Assembly: GCF_024205705.1 (NCBI RefSeq)
Contig: NZ_CP073115.1
Span: forward strand, 2,170,001-2,234,000
DNA length: 64,000 nucleotides
Source: Neisseria subflava
Lineage (GTDB): Bacteria; Pseudomonadota; Gammaproteobacteria; Burkholderiales; Neisseriaceae
Reading direction: 5' to 3'
The notes under the pieces are model-generated. The model was not told where the DNA came from. It ran no database searches and saw only the letters and a list, made by a program, of their open reading frames with translations. Positions within the stretch are counted from its first letter, which is position 1. The number at the start of each line of letters is the position of its first letter. Made by a program: the position numbers and the translations under genes. Shown in pieces: positions 56,291 to 64,000 of the stretch.

Positions 56291-58858
56291 TCAGCGGCCA
56301 AGTTCCACTTCAGGCTCTTGGGAGCGGCCGTGCTGATGCTGCCGATCGTTCTGTCGTACCTGCTCCGGCGACGGAATCTGAATCGGATCGGGCAATTTCA
56401 GCTTCGTTCCGTGCATATTTTGGGCGGTATGCTCGTAGTAGTTTCTCAAGGCTTTTGTGCGTACATCACCTTCCAGCCCGCGTATTGAATCCATCACACC
56501 GCGTTCATACATTGCCAGTTTCTTTTGATTGGGCTTACTCAACTTTTGTGCTTTCTGCATATAATGATCTTTCGCCGCAACAAAGCCTGTATTCAACGCA
56601 GCCGCCTTCATATCATCAGTCTGATGCACGACTTCGGCGGGAACTTCTTCCCGACCAATGGAATGAACCGGTACGTCAATATCGGTATCAGCTCGAGGAG
56701 AAGCATTGATTGTTCTGTCGGAAGGCAGTGTGCTTTGCGCTTTCAGTCGATCAGCGGCAGACAGCATGGCAGCATCGGGCTGGGTATGAATGCGCTCTTC
56801 ACGTTCAACCTCGGGTTTAAGCTGTTCCTTCTCCTGTGTAGGCTTCCCCGTTTCGCTTTGAGAGTTACCCTGTTCTGTTCGTTTGTGAGGCTCTTTTCTT
56901 GGCTGTTCCTTCTCTACTTCCGGTTGTCGTCTTTCCTGCTCACGCACCATCTCCGGTATAATGCCATTTTGCGCGTAACGTTCCCGCAACGCTTCCACTC
57001 GCTGCAAATCAGCGGCGGTTGGGTTATAGCCACTAGTACGGATACCCTGGGCGGCGGCTTCAATAAACATTGCCTGACGGAAGTCTTTACTGCCCGACAA
57101 CTTGATGCTGTCCCAACCTTTGGCTTTGACAACTTCCAACATATCCTTGACTGTTTGCGGATCAGAAAGGGCTGTTTTTAACTCCTTGCCTTTATCTTCA
57201 AACAACACTGTTTTGTGGTCTGAAACGGAATAGAATTTGCCGCCTACGCTGTGGTAACGCGTTTTGATGTTGTCAGGGATACGATATTGTAGGTCTAAAA
57301 CGACCTTGCGGGCGTTTGGTTCAGTTTCAGACGGCCTATCGAACTTTGGGGCGGTAGATTCCGATTCGGAGCGGGTAGAAGTCTGTCCTTTTTTGTTCTT
57401 TTCCTGAATAAACTCATCTTTTAGGGGTGCTTCCCATCCTTGCTCCGTTTTATAAAACGTTACGCGTTGTCCATCATGTGTTATACCTTCATAGAATTTA
57501 AGCGTACCTTCTTTATCCAAGTCTTGTTGAATTTCTTCGGGTGTTTTGCGTAGATACATGATGTCGGTTGTTGCATCATGCAATTCGTAGTGTTTAAAGT
57601 CAGACTCACGGTAAACCGGTTTATTTACTGTTTGGGTTCGACCCTCGTATTCAATACTGTTGGTTGTATTAGAAGAGGTCGTCTGAATGTTGTCTTTGTT
57701 TTCAGGATTCATGGGGTTCTCCAAGTTTTCAGGTTCGGGTCGGCTATCGTTGGCTTTCACTATCCTTTCGTGCCATTCTGCCAATTCGTCAATGATTGCC
57801 TGATCTTGACTGTTGTCAGGGTTTAAGACGAGATTGACACCTTCTGCGAAGGACTGGCGAACGGCCTCAAGTCCCGCCAGTTGATGCAGGTCGTTGAAGT
57901 CGCTCGGCAAAGGGGGACGGCCTTTTCCATCGACCCCTTTGCCTTTCTGATACTGTTGTATCAGCGTCATAGAAAACTCTGGTTGGATTGCCGTGGCGCG
58001 GTCGCCTAACAAGGCGGCTGCCTGCCGTGCTTTTTTGATACCGGTTTGCGAAGCATCGTTATCGACCGCAATCACAACAGGGACGTTTTGAGGCAGTTTT
58101 TGTGCCAAACGTTCGGCAACGGCAACCATGTTGCCTGCATCAAAAGCAATGATAACGGGCTTGCCCGTGGCTTCGTAGATGCTTGCCGCCGTAGCATAAC
58201 CTTCCGCCATGACGACACCGACTTTTTCCACATCATCGGCCTTGCCGATAAAGGCATAAGCCCCCTGAACCTGACCGCCTGCCAAGAAGCGTTTGCCTCC
58301 GTCTTGGTTGATGGATTGCAGATTGACGATTTCATTTTCATACAGGACGGGGATAATCAGATTGTCGTTGTCCTTATATACGTTTTGACGCAGACCGGCG
58401 ATGGCATCTGGGTTGGTAATACCTTTGGCGGCGAGATAGGGATGGCTCAACGAAGCGGGGCGGCTACTATTCCAAATCTTTTGTGCCGTACCTTTCACCC
58501 TCTGTTGCGTCTGCTGCCGCTCCTGTTCCGCCGCCTGCCGCCTTGCCTCCGATTCCGCTTTGCGCCGCGCCTGTTCTTCCACGCTTGGCGGCGTGTAGGG
58601 CTTGGCAGGCTGCCAGCCGTTCTGCCGCGCCAGCTTCCACACCGTTCCGATACTGAAGCTGCCCGGTTTAAGGCTTTTCCACGTTGATTTGGCGGCACGG
58701 TTGTCATAGTTGTCAGCGCGTTGTGACCATTCGTCCCAAAGGTCGTAACCGTTTTCGCCCAGCTCGTCTTTAACGGCCGCGCCAACCTGCCACCAAGTAT
58801 CGCGATCATGTGAGTCGATATAACTCAAGGCACTGCGGATGTCGTCAATGTCGCTCAT
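56291..58858 (-). CDS. Plasmid-type primase with PriCT and TOPRIM domains
   Basis: The 855-residue protein begins with a PriCT_2-like domain (RSALSYIDSHDRDTWWQVGAAV, to about 85), then a TOPRIM-type primase part (about 140-300: LIIPVLYENEIVNLQSIN, VVMAEGYATAASIYEATGKP, VVIAVDNDASQTGIKKARQA with the acidic residues), a linker, an LPD7-like domain (about 525-630: YRIPDNIKTRYHSVGGKFYS and SDPQTVKDMLEVVKAKGWDSI), and a long Glu/Gln/Arg-rich tail. It likely primes the complementary strand after transfer. DUS of both dialects are inside (57,333 and 57,680). Confidence 0.85.
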   Translation of the reverse strand: MSDIDDIRSALSYIDSHDRDTWWQVGAAVKDELGENGYDLWDEWSQRADNYDNRAAKSTWKSLKPGSFSIGTVWKLARQNGWQPAKPYTPPSVEEQARRKAESEARRQAAEQERQQTQQRVKGTAQKIWNSSRPASLSHPYLAAKGITNPDAIAGLRQNVYKDNDNLIIPVLYENEIVNLQSINQDGGKRFLAGGQVQGAYAFIGKADDVEKVGVVMAEGYATAASIYEATGKPVIIAFDAGNMVAVAERLAQKLPQNVPVVIAVDNDASQTGIKKARQAAALLGDRATAIQPEFSMTLIQQYQKGKGVDGKGRPPLPSDFNDLHQLAGLEAVRQSFAEGVNLVLNPDNSQDQAIIDELAEWHERIVKANDSRPEPENLENPMNPENKDNIQTTSSNTTNSIEYEGRTQTVNKPVYRESDFKHYELHDATTDIMYLRKTPEEIQQDLDKEGTLKFYEGITHDGQRVTFYKTEQGWEAPLKDEFIQEKNKKGQTSTRSESESTAPKFDRPSETEPNARKVVLDLQYRIPDNIKTRYHSVGGKFYSVSDHKTVLFEDKGKELKTALSDPQTVKDMLEVVKAKGWDSIKLSGSKDFRQAMFIEAAAQGIRTSGYNPTAADLQRVEALRERYAQNGIIPEMVREQERRQPEVEKEQPRKEPHKRTEQGNSQSETGKPTQEKEQLKPEVEREERIHTQPDAAMLSAADRLKAQSTLPSDRTINASPRADTDIDVPVHSIGREEVPAEVVHQTDDMKAAALNTGFVAAKDHYMQKAQKLSKPNQKKLAMYERGVMDSIRGLEGDVRTKALRNYYEHTAQNMHGTKLKLPDPIQIPSPEQVRQNDRQHQHGRSQEPEVELGR

Positions 58859-58892
58859 ATTTCCACTTCCTTATAGAAAAAATAAAAAATAA

Positions 58893-58917
58893 GGCGGTCT
58901 GCATTTCACAGACCGCT
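58893..58917. terminator. Hairpin GCGGTCTG/CAGACCGC
   Basis: Eight-pair stem with 7-base loop between virD4 end and primase start. Confidence 0.7.
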
Positions 58918-58921
58918 TCTC

Positions 58922-60934
58922 TTATGCTCCGGCTTGGACGTTATCACCTATGAACTGCTTGATAAATGGCAGTGAGTCTTCACCCCAATTTTCCAAAAGT
59001 ACAGGCATCAGTTCATTGATATATTCCGGCGGGCTATCCGTGGGAATAATCGAGGATAGGATCGCACCGGCGATTTCTTCTGAGTTTGAAGCATCCTTCC
59101 AATGGAAACTATCCATCTCATCGGGGGAAACGAATGCTGCTTTAGATACAGTGATGGGTGATCTAACATCAGTATGAATATCTAAAACCGGGATCTCCGG
59201 CAATGCCCAATTTGCCCGTTTGGCGAATACGGGGTCGGTGTAGTATACGATTTTCTTGGCATAGATCGGACGGCTGTTACCCAAGCTGATGATACAGTCG
59301 CTTTTCGGCATCATCTTTAACTCGTCCGGATTCATCACTGCTCGGCGTTGATCACTGGTACTTGTGCTTCGACTTCCTCCTTTCCCTATTGAGCGTGATG
59401 TGGATTTGGCTTTGTAAGTCTCGTAACCGATAAGTTTGCTGTATTCCTCGGCATCATTCTGTTCACGCGGTGGATAAACAATTTGGCACCCAAAATTGGT
59501 GAAAAATGTGCGTGTTGCATCACGTCCATATAGATCAGTTACCTGAGATGGAGTTTGTATAATCAGCAGAAGACGCAGACCGTAACCGGCGATATACGAG
59601 ACACCGTGCTGAATGGCTGGAATTACACCCAAGGCGGTAAATTCGTCCATCAATAGGCAACATTGGTATTTCAGCACATCGGAATTGTTGGACGGCAAAC
59701 CCTGCTCGACGTTTACTGTAATCAGTTGGCTGAAAAACAGGTTCGTCAGCCGGGAAAATACGGCTGTTTCAGTCGGAACAACACCGATATAAACCGTCAT
59801 CCGTTTTTTGCGTACTTCATCCAAGTAAAAATCGTCGCCACTTGTTGCCGCTTCGACTACCGGGTCAATGAAAATGCCCAAAGGCGCAATCAGTGTCGCC
59901 AAAATGTCCGCGCCTGTTTTGGCGTTACCATTGGCAAAGCCCATCAACAAACTACGGCAGTTTTGGCTCAACTGAGTATGTGGCTGTTGTTCGCGCAATG
60001 TCATTTCATCTTTAATCCACTCTGCCAACGTCCTACCATCCGATGGTGTCGTCAAACGGAACAGGTTGGCCAACGTGGTTTTGTTTTCAGGTAAAGATAG
60101 GTCACGCTCCGATTCCGTCTCAACCATGTAGAGCAATAGACCGGCAAACAGGTTTTGTGCTGATTCCTGGAAAAAGGTCGCACTGCCGTTATCTTTAGAC
60201 GGCTTTGGGTACATGATGGAAGCAATGTTTTTCACATCTTTGTAGGTATAGGCGGGATTTCTGCGGATATAGGTACAAGGATTCCAACGGTGTGAAACCA
60301 AAGGCGCGTTCGGATTGCGTTCGTGTTCCGGCATACGTCCGCCCGGGTTAAACAAAAATACTTCCTGCCCATGTGCTGCACGGTAGCCGCCGGTAATCAG
60401 GAAGTTTTCCAGTTTCGGATCAAATACGACCATGCTGTCACGGTAATGCAGGCAGTTCGGAATGACCATGCCGACACCTTTACCGGAACGGGTCCGCGCA
60501 GCTAAATATAAAAATTCGTTACCTGACCAACGCAAATAATCGTTACCATATTTCCCAATCAGTAAATCCGGTTCCTCATCTCCCGTAAATTTCTTTTTCA
60601 AAAGACCATGCTTTGTGATTTCCATACGATTGGCAAAACGCGCCGAACCGTGCAGCTCGCGTTTAGGTTTCATCAACATACCGGCACACACGATCAAAAA
60701 AACCACCGTCGGTATCAATAGGGCAAGACCGGCAGACATCTGAAACGCTGTCAGATAATCGGGAGGGAGGCGGTCATAATATTTCCAATAACGGTACAAC
60801 ATTCTGAGCGACGGTTCTGCCTTCAGATTCATCCAACCTGAAAATACGACGCTGCCCAAATACAAACCACCCGCCAATGCAGCAGGGACGGTTACGGCAA
60901 GAACGGCAATCAGGGTAAGCAGTTTCTTTTTCAT
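58922..60934 (-). CDS. virD4: Type IV coupling protein VirD4/TraG
   Basis: From MKKKLLTLIAVLAVTVPAAL the product is 670 residues. Two N-terminal membrane helices (about 5-27 and 54-79) anchor it; Walker A lies in AARTRSGKGVGMVIPN (near 148) and Walker B in CCLLMDEFTALG; the TraG/VirD4 segment VVFDPKLENFLITGGYR follows Walker A. It couples the relaxase-DNA complex to the secretion channel. The longer in-frame ORF to 60973 adds no ribosome site. It lies downstream of ssb. Confidence 0.92.
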   Translation of the reverse strand: MKKKLLTLIAVLAVTVPAALAGGLYLGSVVFSGWMNLKAEPSLRMLYRYWKYYDRLPPDYLTAFQMSAGLALLIPTVVFLIVCAGMLMKPKRELHGSARFANRMEITKHGLLKKKFTGDEEPDLLIGKYGNDYLRWSGNEFLYLAARTRSGKGVGMVIPNCLHYRDSMVVFDPKLENFLITGGYRAAHGQEVFLFNPGGRMPEHERNPNAPLVSHRWNPCTYIRRNPAYTYKDVKNIASIMYPKPSKDNGSATFFQESAQNLFAGLLLYMVETESERDLSLPENKTTLANLFRLTTPSDGRTLAEWIKDEMTLREQQPHTQLSQNCRSLLMGFANGNAKTGADILATLIAPLGIFIDPVVEAATSGDDFYLDEVRKKRMTVYIGVVPTETAVFSRLTNLFFSQLITVNVEQGLPSNNSDVLKYQCCLLMDEFTALGVIPAIQHGVSYIAGYGLRLLLIIQTPSQVTDLYGRDATRTFFTNFGCQIVYPPREQNDAEEYSKLIGYETYKAKSTSRSIGKGGSRSTSTSDQRRAVMNPDELKMMPKSDCIISLGNSRPIYAKKIVYYTDPVFAKRANWALPEIPVLDIHTDVRSPITVSKAAFVSPDEMDSFHWKDASNSEEIAGAILSSIIPTDSPPEYINELMPVLLENWGEDSLPFIKQFIGDNVQAGA

Positions 60935-60988
60935 ATTCAAACCTCCAAAAAATAGCCCGCTCATGGCGGGCAAGTTTTTCAGACGACT

Positions 60989-61366
60989 TTACAAATAGTC
61001 GGGCAATCCAGTTGGGACGGCGGCCGACGGCTGGCGGGTATGGATAATCTGCATCTCACCGACGATGATTTCATGTGCCGTCCGTTCGATTTGCTGCCGG
61101 TCTTTATAAATACGGGACTGCATTTTGCCAATAACGAAAATACAGTCCCCTTTTTTCATGTACTTGCAAACCGTTTCCGCCTGTTTGTCGTACAGCACGG
61201 CGGTAAACCATTCGATACGCTCGCGCTGCTCGTCCGTTTCCCTGTCGCGCCATTTTTCGGAATAGGCGATGGACACGGTCGTCGTCGGTTTGCCGTTGGG
61301 CAGATAGCGCAATTCGGGGTCTTTGCCCAAATTACCCATGACTTCGATTTTGTTGAGGTATGGCAT
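60989..61366 (-). CDS. ssb: Single-stranded DNA-binding protein
   Basis: The 125-residue protein has an OB-fold SSB core: MPYLNKIEVMGNLGKDPELRYLPNGKPTTTVSIAYSEKWRD, IEWFTAVLYDKQAETVCKYMKKGDCIFVIGKMQSRIY. It lacks the long acidic tail ending DDDIPF of chromosomal SSB, ending TGLPDYL instead, with a partly conserved short end. Plasmid SSBs protect transferred single strands. It starts by TAATG overlap with the upstream membrane-protein gene. Confidence 0.9.
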   Translation of the reverse strand: MPYLNKIEVMGNLGKDPELRYLPNGKPTTTVSIAYSEKWRDRETDEQRERIEWFTAVLYDKQAETVCKYMKKGDCIFVIGKMQSRIYKDRQQIERTAHEIIVGEMQIIHTRQPSAAVPTGLPDYL

Positions 61367-61827
61367 TACGAAAACCTTTCATTTTCAAAATTAAAAAATG
61401 TGGGGAAAAAACGTATCAGCATCTGATGAATATGCGGTTCAAAAATTATCGTTTTGTCCCGATATTCCCGTCCGCCCAACGTCTTAATCCAAAGACCTTC
61501 CTGCTCCGAATACACAACAAAAGCAAGGTCTTCTTTCCGGTACAGATTTGTGCCGCCGTCTTTGACCATAAAGCCCTTTCTGCCAAACGAAACCGTCGGC
61601 AGGGTAAATAAAAAGTAAATCAGCATGATCAACCATAAGACAACATACAGCACGAATTGCATCACTACATCCAAATGAAGCAGGGAAAAATCTTCATTTT
61701 TGAAAGTGAAGTAAAGAACCGATGACATGAAGGTAGCCGAAAACATCAAATACATCAAAAAAGGGCGCAGGATAGGGGCTTTGATATGTTCTTCATCGAA
61801 TCCTTCTTCATCTATATAAATAAACAT
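61366..61827 (-). CDS. Two-helix membrane protein of the transfer operon
   Basis: From MFIYIDEEGFDEEHIKAPIL the product is 153 residues with two membrane helices (about 24-44 and 56-78) and a C-terminal soluble PH-like part (GRKGFMVKDGGTNLYRKEDLAF). The family is not recognised. AAGGACATTGG lies upstream of the ATG; the longer in-frame ORF reads through a DUS pair and is unlikely. It precedes ssb by overlap. Confidence 0.6.
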   Translation of the reverse strand: MFIYIDEEGFDEEHIKAPILRPFLMYLMFSATFMSSVLYFTFKNEDFSLLHLDVVMQFVLYVVLWLIMLIYFLFTLPTVSFGRKGFMVKDGGTNLYRKEDLAFVVYSEQEGLWIKTLGGREYRDKTIIFEPHIHQMLIRFFPTFFNFENERFS

Positions 61828-61852
61828 TTCCAATGTCCTTTCATAAAAATGA

Positions 61853-61887
61853 AAAGGTCGCCTGAAAACCGGTTTCAGACGACCTTT
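61853..61887. terminator. DUS pair (GGTCGCCTGAAA with TTTCAGACGACC)
   Basis: Inverted pair of the GGTC dialect, one base off in one arm; it overlaps the last codons of the gene at 61875. Confidence 0.75.
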
Positions 61888-62144
61888 GATGTTTGTGCTT
61901 CTTCCTTGGCTTTTTCTTCTTCCAAAAAACCTTTCAACTCTTTTTCCGCCCATTCCGACAGTTCTTTAGATATGGGTTCGTCCAAATTTTCCGCCGCTTG
62001 CATACAGCCGAGTACGCGGTTCATATATTCGATTCTTGCCATTTGGTATTTGAGGTTGAGGTAGGATTTTATACATTCCTTTAAATCAACATAGAAAAAA
62101 AGAAAAACGATAGTGAAAACATATATTGATATTGCTGTCATCAT
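61875..62144 (-). CDS. Small one-helix membrane protein of the transfer operon
   Basis: From MMTAISIYVFTIVFLFFYVDL the product is 89 residues: one N-terminal membrane helix then a charged helical tail with Cys (RVLGCMQAAENLD). The final codons TSKVV are supplied by a DUS arm. It lies directly after virB11. Possibly an exclusion or lysis-type protein; unknown. Confidence 0.55.
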   Translation of the reverse strand: MMTAISIYVFTIVFLFFYVDLKECIKSYLNLKYQMARIEYMNRVLGCMQAAENLDEPISKELSEWAEKELKGFLEEEKAKEEAQTSKVV

Positions 62145-62159
62145 GAATCCTTCTGTCAA

Positions 62160-63287
62160 TCAGCTACGTCCTTGCATAGCATAGTATTTCTCGACCGGAT
62201 CAAAATAGAGTTCGGTCATGTGGGTTTTCTCGAAATAGGCGACGACATCGATACTGGATTTGACGGAATTGAGGATATAGTTGTAATCCATCGTTCTGCC
62301 GGTTGCCGACTCTTTCGCCAGTTGCGCGATGCGATAGTGGACGCTCCGTGCATCGTTGGCATGGACTGACATTAGGCCGCCCGGGTGTCCGGTGTTCAGG
62401 AGTGAGATGTAATCCCAAGCCTCGTCGCCGCGCAGCTCGGTCAAGAATACGCGGTCGGGTTTTAAACGCATACAGGCGGCAATCAATATTTTTGCCGTGA
62501 TGTGCCCCTTGTAGAATAGATGGGCGTGGTTGGGATGTTTGGGCAAGTCCAGTTCGTGTGTGTCTTCCAGTGTGATGATGCGGGTTTCCGGCGGAACAAG
62601 GTCGGATAGGGCTTTGGTAAACGTCGTCTTACCGGAGCCGGTGCCGCCTACCATACATATGTTGAGTTTGTGTTTGATGGCTAAAGCGAAAAAGGCATTC
62701 ATATTGCGGTTTGCCTTGTGTTCCAACATCTCATATTGCCAGGGCTGGAGCTGCACATCGTTCGGCAGCTTCATCTTGTCAGAAATATCCCGATAATATT
62801 TGCTGTCCATCTCAATTTCGCCAAGATTGAGGTCGTCTGAAACCCCATAGGCAGATACGTCGTGGAAGCGATTAACGCGTTCCGTATTGATATAGTCGTC
62901 CAACGAAAAGCGTGTCTGCGACGGTTTGCGGAAGGCATAGACGATGGTTTTGTCTTCGCAAGAAGGCGGTATCATGATGTGGCCGCGTTCGCCGTCAGGA
63001 AGAGTAACGGAGTGGATAGGTTGCTCCATACTGATGTGTTTGCTGTTATAGGTACATAACGCGGTAGCAAGCTGAGTCAAAATCGGCAGTGTCAGCCGGT
63101 CGTCTTCAATTCGTTCAAAACCGGCCGAGGTTTCCAAAAAGACTTCGCGTTCGCGGTTAATCAGTACTTCGGTTACGCCTTCCCGGTTGAGATAGTCGTC
63201 CAAACCTGTTTTAGCCATCAAGTTGCGGACAACCGCATCTGAATGGATAGATGCCTGCCCGTGAAAAGGTGTCGGGTTTTGTGTCAT
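62160..63287 (-). CDS. virB11: Type IV secretion ATPase VirB11
   Basis: The 375-residue protein has the VirB11 N-terminal domain (GVTEVLINREREVFLE), Walker A GGTGSGKTTFTKAL (near 216), Asp box ITLEDTHELDLP, Walker B-like VFLTELRGDEAWDYISLLNTGHPGGLMSVHAN with the His-box. It is a hexameric traffic ATPase at the inner-membrane base of the conjugation channel. It lies between virB10 (upstream) and a small membrane-protein gene. Confidence 0.95.
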   Translation of the reverse strand: MTQNPTPFHGQASIHSDAVVRNLMAKTGLDDYLNREGVTEVLINREREVFLETSAGFERIEDDRLTLPILTQLATALCTYNSKHISMEQPIHSVTLPDGERGHIMIPPSCEDKTIVYAFRKPSQTRFSLDDYINTERVNRFHDVSAYGVSDDLNLGEIEMDSKYYRDISDKMKLPNDVQLQPWQYEMLEHKANRNMNAFFALAIKHKLNICMVGGTGSGKTTFTKALSDLVPPETRIITLEDTHELDLPKHPNHAHLFYKGHITAKILIAACMRLKPDRVFLTELRGDEAWDYISLLNTGHPGGLMSVHANDARSVHYRIAQLAKESATGRTMDYNYILNSVKSSIDVVAYFEKTHMTELYFDPVEKYYAMQGRS

Positions 63288-63312
63288 TTGGAATTAGGCT
63301 TTCATAAAAAAA

Positions 63313-63332
63313 CCTGCCCCCGGAGGGGCAGG
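63313..63332. terminator. Hairpin CCTGCCCC/GGGGCAGG between virB10 and virB11
   Basis: Eight GC-rich pairs, 4-base loop, flanked by an A/T run and a DUS. May attenuate rather than end transcription since virB11 follows. Confidence 0.65.
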
Positions 63333-63341
63333 CCGTCTGAA

Positions 63342-64000
63342 TCAGTATCCGTAAGGATTAACCAACTCATACACTTTGCTGAAATCAACATCCCGGGCAA
63401 CCATGATGTTAATCAGTGAGCCCTGATTAATCGTACCGGTTGGCGGAATATTGATACTGTTTTTCAAGGCTTCGGTTGCCATCTGTTGCGCGGCCTCGCT
63501 CGTATTTTCATACGAGATGTGATTATTATTGCCCGAAGTTCGATTTTGGCGATTACCAACAGCATCACCAATATCACCAATCAAGCTAATCATAATAGAA
63601 CCGCCGAAACGTTTCCAAAAATGGTATTTAACATAAGCAGCATGACCACTTTCACCCAAAGCCCCTGCACCTGGACTCGCTAGTGGCACTTTTACGCCAG
63701 TCGGCGTTTCCAGCTCATTCCATAACACGAAGACTCGTGCTTGTCCTTGCAACAAGGCGGAAGTTTGTTCACCGATGATTTTACTGCCACGTTCGATCAG
63801 AAGGGTTTGTCCATTAGCGGAATATACATCTTTCGATACGATACACCGGGTAAATCCAGGCTGGGTTGTTACGATCTTGGTATCCAATCCGCAAGGGATA
63901 TTCGTTCCTTTGGCCAGCAGATATGTCAAATCTCCACGTTGTTGTGCTTGGGCTGAAGCCGTTACAGTCGCATTCAGTCGCGAACCAAAACTGCCCCACC
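63342..64000 (-). CDS. virB10: VirB10/TrbI channel protein, C-terminal part
   Basis: The frame is open to the right edge (reading GSFGSRLNATVTASAQAQQR before the first internal ATG), so only the C-terminal domain is present. It has the VirB10 C-terminal beta-barrel motifs: LLAKGTNIPCGLDTKIVTTQPG, VYSANGQTLLIERGSKIIGE, RVFVLWNELETPTGVKVPL, and the end INIMVARDVDFSKVYEL. VirB10 spans both membranes and senses energy from VirB11/VirD4. Confidence 0.93.
   Translation of the reverse strand, partial: WGSFGSRLNATVTASAQAQQRGDLTYLLAKGTNIPCGLDTKIVTTQPGFTRCIVSKDVYSANGQTLLIERGSKIIGEQTSALLQGQARVFVLWNELETPTGVKVPLASPGAGALGESGHAAYVKYHFWKRFGGSIMISLIGDIGDAVGNRQNRTSGNNNHISYENTSEAAQQMATEALKNSINIPPTGTINQGSLINIMVARDVDFSKVYELVNPYGY

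Overview
The window is Neisseria DNA. Gene order (minC-minD-minE-oxyR, dadA next to an alanine symporter, valS) and dense 12-mer DNA uptake sequences (DUS) of the AGGCCGTCTGAA type, mostly as inverted pairs ending transcription units, point to a commensal species of the subflava/flavescens/elongata kind rather than N. meningitidis or N. gonorrhoeae, whose DUS is mainly ATGCCGTCTGAA. This species guess comes from DUS dialect only.

Positions 1-21,450 are core chromosome: a DNA methyltransferase end beside a truncated hrpA helicase gene, rsfS, nadD, a beta-carbonic anhydrase, a Nudix hydrolase, an ABC ATPase, valS, zupT, dadA, an alanine symporter, an ATP-grasp protein, phrB, minCDE-oxyR, terC and small lipoproteins. 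Three genes or pseudogenes here look broken by one base change (zupT, the symporter, a small secreted protein).

At 21,456-21,531 lies tRNA-Lys(UUU). Immediately beyond it a tyrosine integrase and excisionase-like gene start an integrative conjugative element (ICE) that runs past the right end. Its left part holds IncP-like transfer genes (traM, traL, trbM), a LexA/CI-like repressor with a set of TGC-N7-GCA operators, a Cro-like gene, a YefM-YoeB toxin-antitoxin pair, and an origin-of-transfer region: an IncP-type nick-site match, an array of about 19 repeats of 11 bp beside a small TraK-like gene, and a 230-bp hairpin. The right part (53.7-64 kb) holds a MobA/VirD2-like relaxase (frameshifted), MobC/TraJ, a primase/TOPRIM protein, VirD4, SSB, VirB11 and the end of VirB10.

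Between oriT and relaxase lies about 22 kb of cargo. It includes a two-partner secretion/contact-dependent inhibition locus (TpsB, a 2707-residue TpsA with a nuclease-like tail, several immunity-like genes and a scrambled toxin cassette), with tpsB and tpsA convergent. It also includes an IS1106-like composite unit around a Fic protein and a serine resolvase, a three-gene toxin-antitoxin-chaperone operon with the layout and domain content of the CmdTAC anti-phage system, and an unknown zinc-ribbon gene. Many DUS in the element are AGGTCGTCTGAA, the dialect of the mucosa/sicca group, against none seen in the core part, so the element or its cargo probably came through another Neisseria lineage.

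Functionally, the core part is housekeeping (cell division site selection, NAD and alanine metabolism, translation, oxidative stress). The ICE carries self-transfer functions plus inter-bacterial competition (Tps/CDI), phage-defence-like (TAC) and addiction (YefM-YoeB) modules.
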